DNA of 64,000 bases. Source: Sphingomonas sp. NFR15 (GTDB lineage: Bacteria; Pseudomonadota; Alphaproteobacteria; Sphingomonadales; Sphingomonadaceae). The DNA is taken from NCBI RefSeq assembly GCF_900103265.1, contig NZ_FMWX01000010.1:1-64000 (forward strand), in the 5' to 3' direction. The position numbers and the translations under genes were made by a program. The notes beneath the pieces are model-generated. The model searched no databases and was not told the origin of the DNA. It worked only from the letters and a program-made list of their open reading frames with translations. This document shows, one piece after another, positions 60,600 to 64,000 of this stretch. Numbering within the stretch: the stretch's first letter is position 1; every line of letters starts with the position of its first letter.

Positions 60600-60741
60600 G
60601 ACGGGCATTTCCCCGCCGCGCCGCGCGCCGGCGGCGGCATGTCCCGAAATCTCCTTGTGCCAGAGGGGTTAAGCCCCTTCCGGCGGCATCCGTGTCGTGT
60701 TACGCTTTGGCAACCTTTTGGGGAAAGGGGAGGGACAAGAT

Positions 60742-61038
60742 ATGACTGCCGGAACATTGACTCGCGCTGATCTTGCCGAAGCGCTCCATCACCAGGTCGG
60801 GCTGTCGCGCGCCGATTCGGGCAAGCTCGTCGAGCAGATCCTCGAACATATGTGCGAGGCGCTGTCCAACGGCCAGAACGTCAAGATCTCGGGGTTCGGC
60901 ACCTTCGTGCTGCGCGACAAGGGCGAGCGCATCGGGCGCAACCCCAAGACCGGGGTCGAGGTGCCGATCGCGCCGCGCCGCGTCCTCACCTTCCGCGCCA
61001 GCCAGATGATGCGCGATCGTATCGTGGAAGCCGGCTGA
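60742..61038 (+). CDS. ihfA: Integration host factor subunit alpha
   Basis: A 98-residue DNA-bending protein. It has LTRADLAEALHHQVGLSRADSGKLVEQIL, then VKISGFGTFVLRDKGERIGRNPKTGVEVPI with the Pro of RNPKTG that intercalates DNA. It pairs with a beta subunit encoded elsewhere. The ATG at 60742 follows GGAGGGA. The 142 bases upstream (after fabH) hold a small GAGGGGTTAAGCCCCTTC hairpin near 60664 and probably its own promoter. Confidence 0.95.
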   Translation: MTAGTLTRADLAEALHHQVGLSRADSGKLVEQILEHMCEALSNGQNVKISGFGTFVLRDKGERIGRNPKTGVEVPIAPRRVLTFRASQMMRDRIVEAG

Positions 61039-61445
61039 TGGTGCCTCCCGGTCCGCCGGAGACGGTGGCGGGCGGCATCACGGCAAGCGAACCCGGCGGA
61101 AGACCCGCCGGGGACAAGGCGGCGGGCGCGTTCCGCACGATCGGCGAACTCTCGCGCGAAAGCGGCCTTCCCCAGCATATCCTGCGCTATTGGGAGACGC
61201 GCTTCCCCCAGCTCCGCCCGCTGCAACGCGCCGGCAACCGCCGCTATTATCGCCCCGAGGACGTCGCGCTGGTGCTGCGGATCAACCACCTGCTCAACCA
61301 GGAGGGGTACACGATCCGCGGCGTCCAGACGCTGCTCGCCGACGAACGCAAGCGCACGCCCGCCAGCGCCGCGACGATCGAAGCGGTGCGCGCGGTGCGC
61401 GAGTCGCTCGCGGATGCCCTGGCGCGCGACACCACCGCCACCTGA
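61038..61445 (+). CDS. MerR family transcriptional regulator
   Basis: A 135-residue protein. After about 30 Pro/Gly-rich residues a MerR winged helix follows (about 32-100: RTIGELSRESGLPQHILRYWETRFPQLRPLQRAGNRRYYRPEDVALVLRINHLLNQEGYTIRGVQTLL). The C-terminal dimerisation part is short and no metal Cys are present. Its ATG overlaps the ihfA stop (TGATG). This ihfA-merR order is common in alphaproteobacteria. Target genes are unknown. Confidence 0.9.
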   Translation: MVPPGPPETVAGGITASEPGGRPAGDKAAGAFRTIGELSRESGLPQHILRYWETRFPQLRPLQRAGNRRYYRPEDVALVLRINHLLNQEGYTIRGVQTLLADERKRTPASAATIEAVRAVRESLADALARDTTAT

Positions 61446-61859
61446 CCACCCCGCCCGTCGCGCGTGCGCGCCACGTGCCAGCACGCCTCCCCGCGCCGCC
61501 GCGAGGCGGCGCGCGCCTGTCGCCGGGCGATCGCACCCGCTCCGGTGATATCTCCGTTCAGAACGGCGGCGAGGTTACAAATACGTATAAGGACGAATAC
61601 TTATACAATAGATTGTGTATAAATCACCCGTCGCTGTAGATTATCTGCTACACAAAACCGTAATATCGCGCCGACGCTTACGGCATGATACTGATGTCGA
61701 TTTATTACTATGCTTAGCTTGATCTTGAGAGTATCGCGCCGCACGGGAGAAGGACAAGAGATCGGGGTCGCTGTCCCCTTTTGGCTGTTCGTCCGAAGAT
61801 CGGGAAGGTCGAACTTCCGATGAGCGTAGCCAATTGTCCCAAGTACGTGGACACTCATC
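61446..61859. other. Gene-free region with AT-rich island
   Basis: No convincing gene is seen in these 414 bases. From about 61571 to 61735 the DNA is far more AT-rich than the rest of the window. It includes the palindrome ATACGTAT (61581), the imperfect inverted repeat TTATACAAT/ATTGTGTATAA (61601-61622) and CCGTAA/TTACGG (61658-61683). Nearer the next gene, TGTCC-N9-GGACA (61835-61853) is another exact inverted repeat. It probably holds the regulatory region of the downstream secreted protein. Confidence 0.6.
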
Positions 61860-62372
61860 ATGAAGATCAACACGCTATTCCTTGCCGGTACGATTGCGCT
61901 CGCGGCGCTCGTGCCAGGATCGAGCGCGGTCGGCCGCACCGCCGCCGCCGCAACCGAGTCGCCGACGCTGGCGGCATGGTCGGACCGCGTCTATCGCGCG
62001 GTCGAGGAACACCTTACCTACCCGCATGACGTTTTTGGCCGGTATTCGACCGGTGTCGTCGCCGTGAAGTTCAGGTGCAGCGAAACCGGCGCGCCCGCCG
62101 ATGTCGAGCTCTACAAATCGTCGCGCGCGCCCGATCTCGACCAGGCGGCCCTCCGCGCGGTCCGCCGCATCGCCACGCTCCATCCGCTCCCGGATGGCAT
62201 GCCGCACAATCAGCGGATCGTCATGCGCGTCCTGTTCGCGGATACGCCGGAAACCGCGGCGCAGGAGATCCGGCACATGCGCATCGAGGCGGCGCAGGCC
62301 AATGCGTGGTTCGGCAGGTCCGCGCCGGCGGTCGCCAGCACGGTCGCCCTCGCGCCGCCCGCCGGCAGTTGA
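61860..62372 (+). CDS. Secreted TonB C-terminal-domain protein
   Basis: A 170-residue protein with a signal peptide (MKINTLFLAGTIALAALVPG) and no membrane anchor beyond it. Residues about 40-130 resemble the TonB C-terminal fold: LTYPHDVFGRYSTGVVAVKFRCSETGAPADVELYKSS, then LDQAALRAVRRIATLHPLPDG. It lacks the Pro-rich spacer of energy-transducing TonB, so it is more likely a periplasmic protein using the fold. Sphingomonads encode many such proteins of unknown function. It has its own long AT-rich upstream region. Confidence 0.78.
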   Translation: MKINTLFLAGTIALAALVPGSSAVGRTAAAATESPTLAAWSDRVYRAVEEHLTYPHDVFGRYSTGVVAVKFRCSETGAPADVELYKSSRAPDLDQAALRAVRRIATLHPLPDGMPHNQRIVMRVLFADTPETAAQEIRHMRIEAAQANAWFGRSAPAVASTVALAPPAGS

Positions 62373-62400
62373 CGTGACGCGCGCCGCGTCCGGCCGCTCT

Positions 62401-62428
62401 CGCGCACCATCGGCGATGATGGCGCGCG
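62401..62428. terminator. Hairpin between convergent TonB-C gene and prfC
   Basis: CGCGCACCATC and GATGGCGCGCG pair with one mismatch around a 6-base loop, 29 bases after one stop and 23 bases after the other. Confidence 0.55.
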
Positions 62429-62450
62429 GGGAGACCGGGCGCGGTCCGCC

Positions 62451-64000
62451 TTAGCGCTCGCGCGTCGCCGCGAATTTCACCTTGGCATAACGGTCGGCGA
62501 TATAGCCGACCTCCCAGGCCGATTTCGCGAGGAACACCGGGTTGCCGTCGCGGTCCTTGGCCATCGCGCCGCGGTTGAGATCGGCGAACGCCTTGAGGTC
62601 GGCCGGGTCTTCGGCCGACACCCAGCGCGCGGTCTCGAACGGCGCCATCTCCAGGCTCGCGGCGACCTTATATTCGGCCTCGAGCCGCGACAGCAGCACT
62701 TCCAACTGGAGCTGCCCGACCACGCCGATGATCCAGTTCGAGCCGATCTCCGGGTAGAACACCTGGGTGACGCCTTCCTCAGCCATGTCGTCGAGCGCCT
62801 TGCGGAGCTGCTTGGTCTTGGTCGGGTCTTTCAACTGGACACGACGCAGGATTTCGGGCGCGAAATTGGGCAGCCCGGTGAAGCGCACGTCAGCGCGCTC
62901 GCTGAGCGTGTCACCCACCCGGAGCGTGCCGTGGTTGGGGATGCCGATGATGTCGCCCGGATAGGCCTCGTCCGCCAATTCGCGCTGCTGGGCGAAGAAC
63001 AGGATCGGCGAATGGATCGCGATCGGCTTGCCGTGCCCGGTCGGGGTCAGCTTCATGCCGCGTTTGAACGTGCCGGAACACAGCCGCATGAAGGCGATGC
63101 GGTCGCGGTGGTTGGGGTCCATGTTGGCCTGCACCTTGAACACGAACCCGGTGACCTCGTCGCGCGCCGGATCGACCGCGGCGGGCTCGGCCGGCTGCGC
63201 GCGCGGCGGCGGCGCGAACGACGCGAGCGCGTCGATCAGCGAATCGACCCCGAACTCCTTGAGCGCCGAGCCGAAATAGACCGGCGTCAGATCGCCGCGC
63301 CGATATGCTTCGGCATCGAATTCCGGATACCCCACCTGCGCCAGCTCGACATCCTCGCGCACCTTGGTGAGCGTGCCGGCGGAAATGATCGCGTCGAGTT
63401 GCGGGTCGTCGATGCCGCTGGTCTGGATCACCTTGCCCTGAAACTCGCGGCTCGCGCCCTCGGGCAGCAGCAGCCGGTTGGTGACCAGATCGAATATCCC
63501 CTCGAAATCGCTGCCCATCCCCATCGGCCAGGTCATCGGCGTCACTTCGAGCTGGAGCAGCTCGGCCACTTCATCCAGGATCGCAAACACCTCGCGCCCC
63601 TCGCGGTCGACCTTGTTGACGAAGGTGATGATCGGCACGTTGCGAAGCCGGCACACCTCGAACAATTTGCGCGTCTGGCTCTCGATACCCTTGGCGACGT
63701 CGATCACCATCACCGCCGAATCGACCGCCGTCAGCGTGCGATAGGTGTCTTCCGAGAAATCCTCGTGGCCCGGCGTGTCGAGCAGGTTGAAGGTGGTGCC
63801 TTCGCGCTCGAACGTCATCACCGAGGAGGTGACCGAGATGCCGCGCTGCTGCTCGATCTTCATCCAGTCCGAGCGCGCGCGCCGCGCCGCGCCGCGCGCC
63901 TTGACCTCGCCGGCAAGGTGGATCGCGCCGCCGAACAGCAGCAGCTTCTCGGTAAGCGTGGTCTTGCCGGCGTCAGGATGCGAGATGATCGCGAAGGTGC
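62451..64000 (-). CDS. prfC: Peptide chain release factor 3 (partial)
   Basis: The C-terminal 516 or so residues of RF3, a GTPase that recycles RF1/RF2. The 5' end lies beyond base 64000, where only about 10 codons are missing. The window edge reads TFAIISHPDAGKTTLTEK (P-loop). Further GTPase motifs are RGISVTSSV, DTPGHEDFSEDTYRTL and FVNKVDRE. Domain II (FKVQANMDPNHRDRIAF) and the domain III end (FETARWV) are present. The N-terminal Met of a shorter frame at 63863 is not the true start. Confidence 0.95.
   Translation of the reverse strand, partial: TFAIISHPDAGKTTLTEKLLLFGGAIHLAGEVKARGAARRARSDWMKIEQQRGISVTSSVMTFEREGTTFNLLDTPGHEDFSEDTYRTLTAVDSAVMVIDVAKGIESQTRKLFEVCRLRNVPIITFVNKVDREGREVFAILDEVAELLQLEVTPMTWPMGMGSDFEGIFDLVTNRLLLPEGASREFQGKVIQTSGIDDPQLDAIISAGTLTKVREDVELAQVGYPEFDAEAYRRGDLTPVYFGSALKEFGVDSLIDALASFAPPPRAQPAEPAAVDPARDEVTGFVFKVQANMDPNHRDRIAFMRLCSGTFKRGMKLTPTGHGKPIAIHSPILFFAQQRELADEAYPGDIIGIPNHGTLRVGDTLSERADVRFTGLPNFAPEILRRVQLKDPTKTKQLRKALDDMAEEGVTQVFYPEIGSNWIIGVVGQLQLEVLLSRLEAEYKVAASLEMAPFETARWVSAEDPADLKAFADLNRGAMAKDRDGNPVFLAKSAWEVGYIADRYAKVKFAATRER

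Noticed and set aside
61601..61939. 112-codon minus-strand frame across the AT-rich island and the TonB-C gene start
   Set aside because: It lacks a ribosome-binding site and recognisable domains, and overlaps a well-supported signal-peptide gene.

Overview
The window is a GC-rich stretch of an alphaproteobacterial chromosome, most likely from a sphingomonad (Sphingomonas or a close relative). The support is a SciP (DUF1153) cell-cycle protein, a RegB/RegA-type redox two-component pair, a polyhydroxyalkanoate (PHA) synthase and phasin pair, the rpmF-plsX-fabH-ihfA-merR block, and many copies of the extragenic inverted repeat built on TTCGTGCTGAG...GTCGAAG that is common in sphingomonads. No tRNA, rRNA, CRISPR array, prophage or insertion sequence was seen. 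It reads as core chromosome with a few small accessory insertions.

Layout. 0.2-8.5 kb: an MFS transporter divergent from a tightly overlapping operon for a bo3-type quinol oxidase (cyoABCD), a SURF1 factor and a RegB/RegA-like sensor and regulator. 8.7-12 kb: a four-gene PepSY / DUF2271 / DUF4198 / ApbE cassette. It is preceded by a Fur-box-like palindrome, and its DUF2271 protein carries a flavinylation motif, so it looks like an iron-linked extracytoplasmic flavin redox system. 12-15.6 kb: an Mla-type lipid-transport ABC system (mlaE-mlaF-mlaD-lipoprotein). 15.6-23.2 kb: a HAD hydrolase, a DUF445 protein, an RND efflux pump with adaptor, and a SIMPL protein. 23.2-30 kb: GlsB/YeaQ, SciP, MnmA, an epimerase, then PhzF, cation efflux, PdxH and a flavoprotein. 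30-34.2 kb: an HscC-type Hsp70 translationally coupled to a large membrane protein with a degenerate J domain.

34.3-40.3 kb: proA, a ParDE-like toxin-antitoxin pair, an aldo/keto reductase, then nadD-rsfS-rlmH-envC-like, with a candidate 30-residue membrane peptide between rsfS and rlmH. 40.4-42.4 kb: a patatin-like enzyme and 3-hydroxybutyrate dehydrogenase. 42.6-46.7 kb: an OmpR-type two-component system and a MASE1-PAS-GGDEF diguanylate cyclase. 46.8-51 kb: an aminotransferase, phaC and a phasin with a palindrome upstream of its promoter. 51-58 kb: murA, a Crp/Fnr regulator, clpS, an aminotransferase, a fused pabBC, a metallo-beta-lactamase-fold hydrolase and a MAPEG protein. 58-61.4 kb: rpmF-plsX-fabH and ihfA-merR. 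61.4-64 kb: an AT-rich gene-free island, a secreted TonB-C-domain protein, and prfC cut by the right edge.

The genes most worth attention are the Fur-like/PepSY/DUF2271/DUF4198/ApbE cassette, the palindrome GGACA-AAA-TGTCC in the cyo promoter region, the nested inverted repeats between the RND operon and the SIMPL gene, the HscC/J-like membrane pair, and the tiny membrane ORF preceded by a perfect hairpin.
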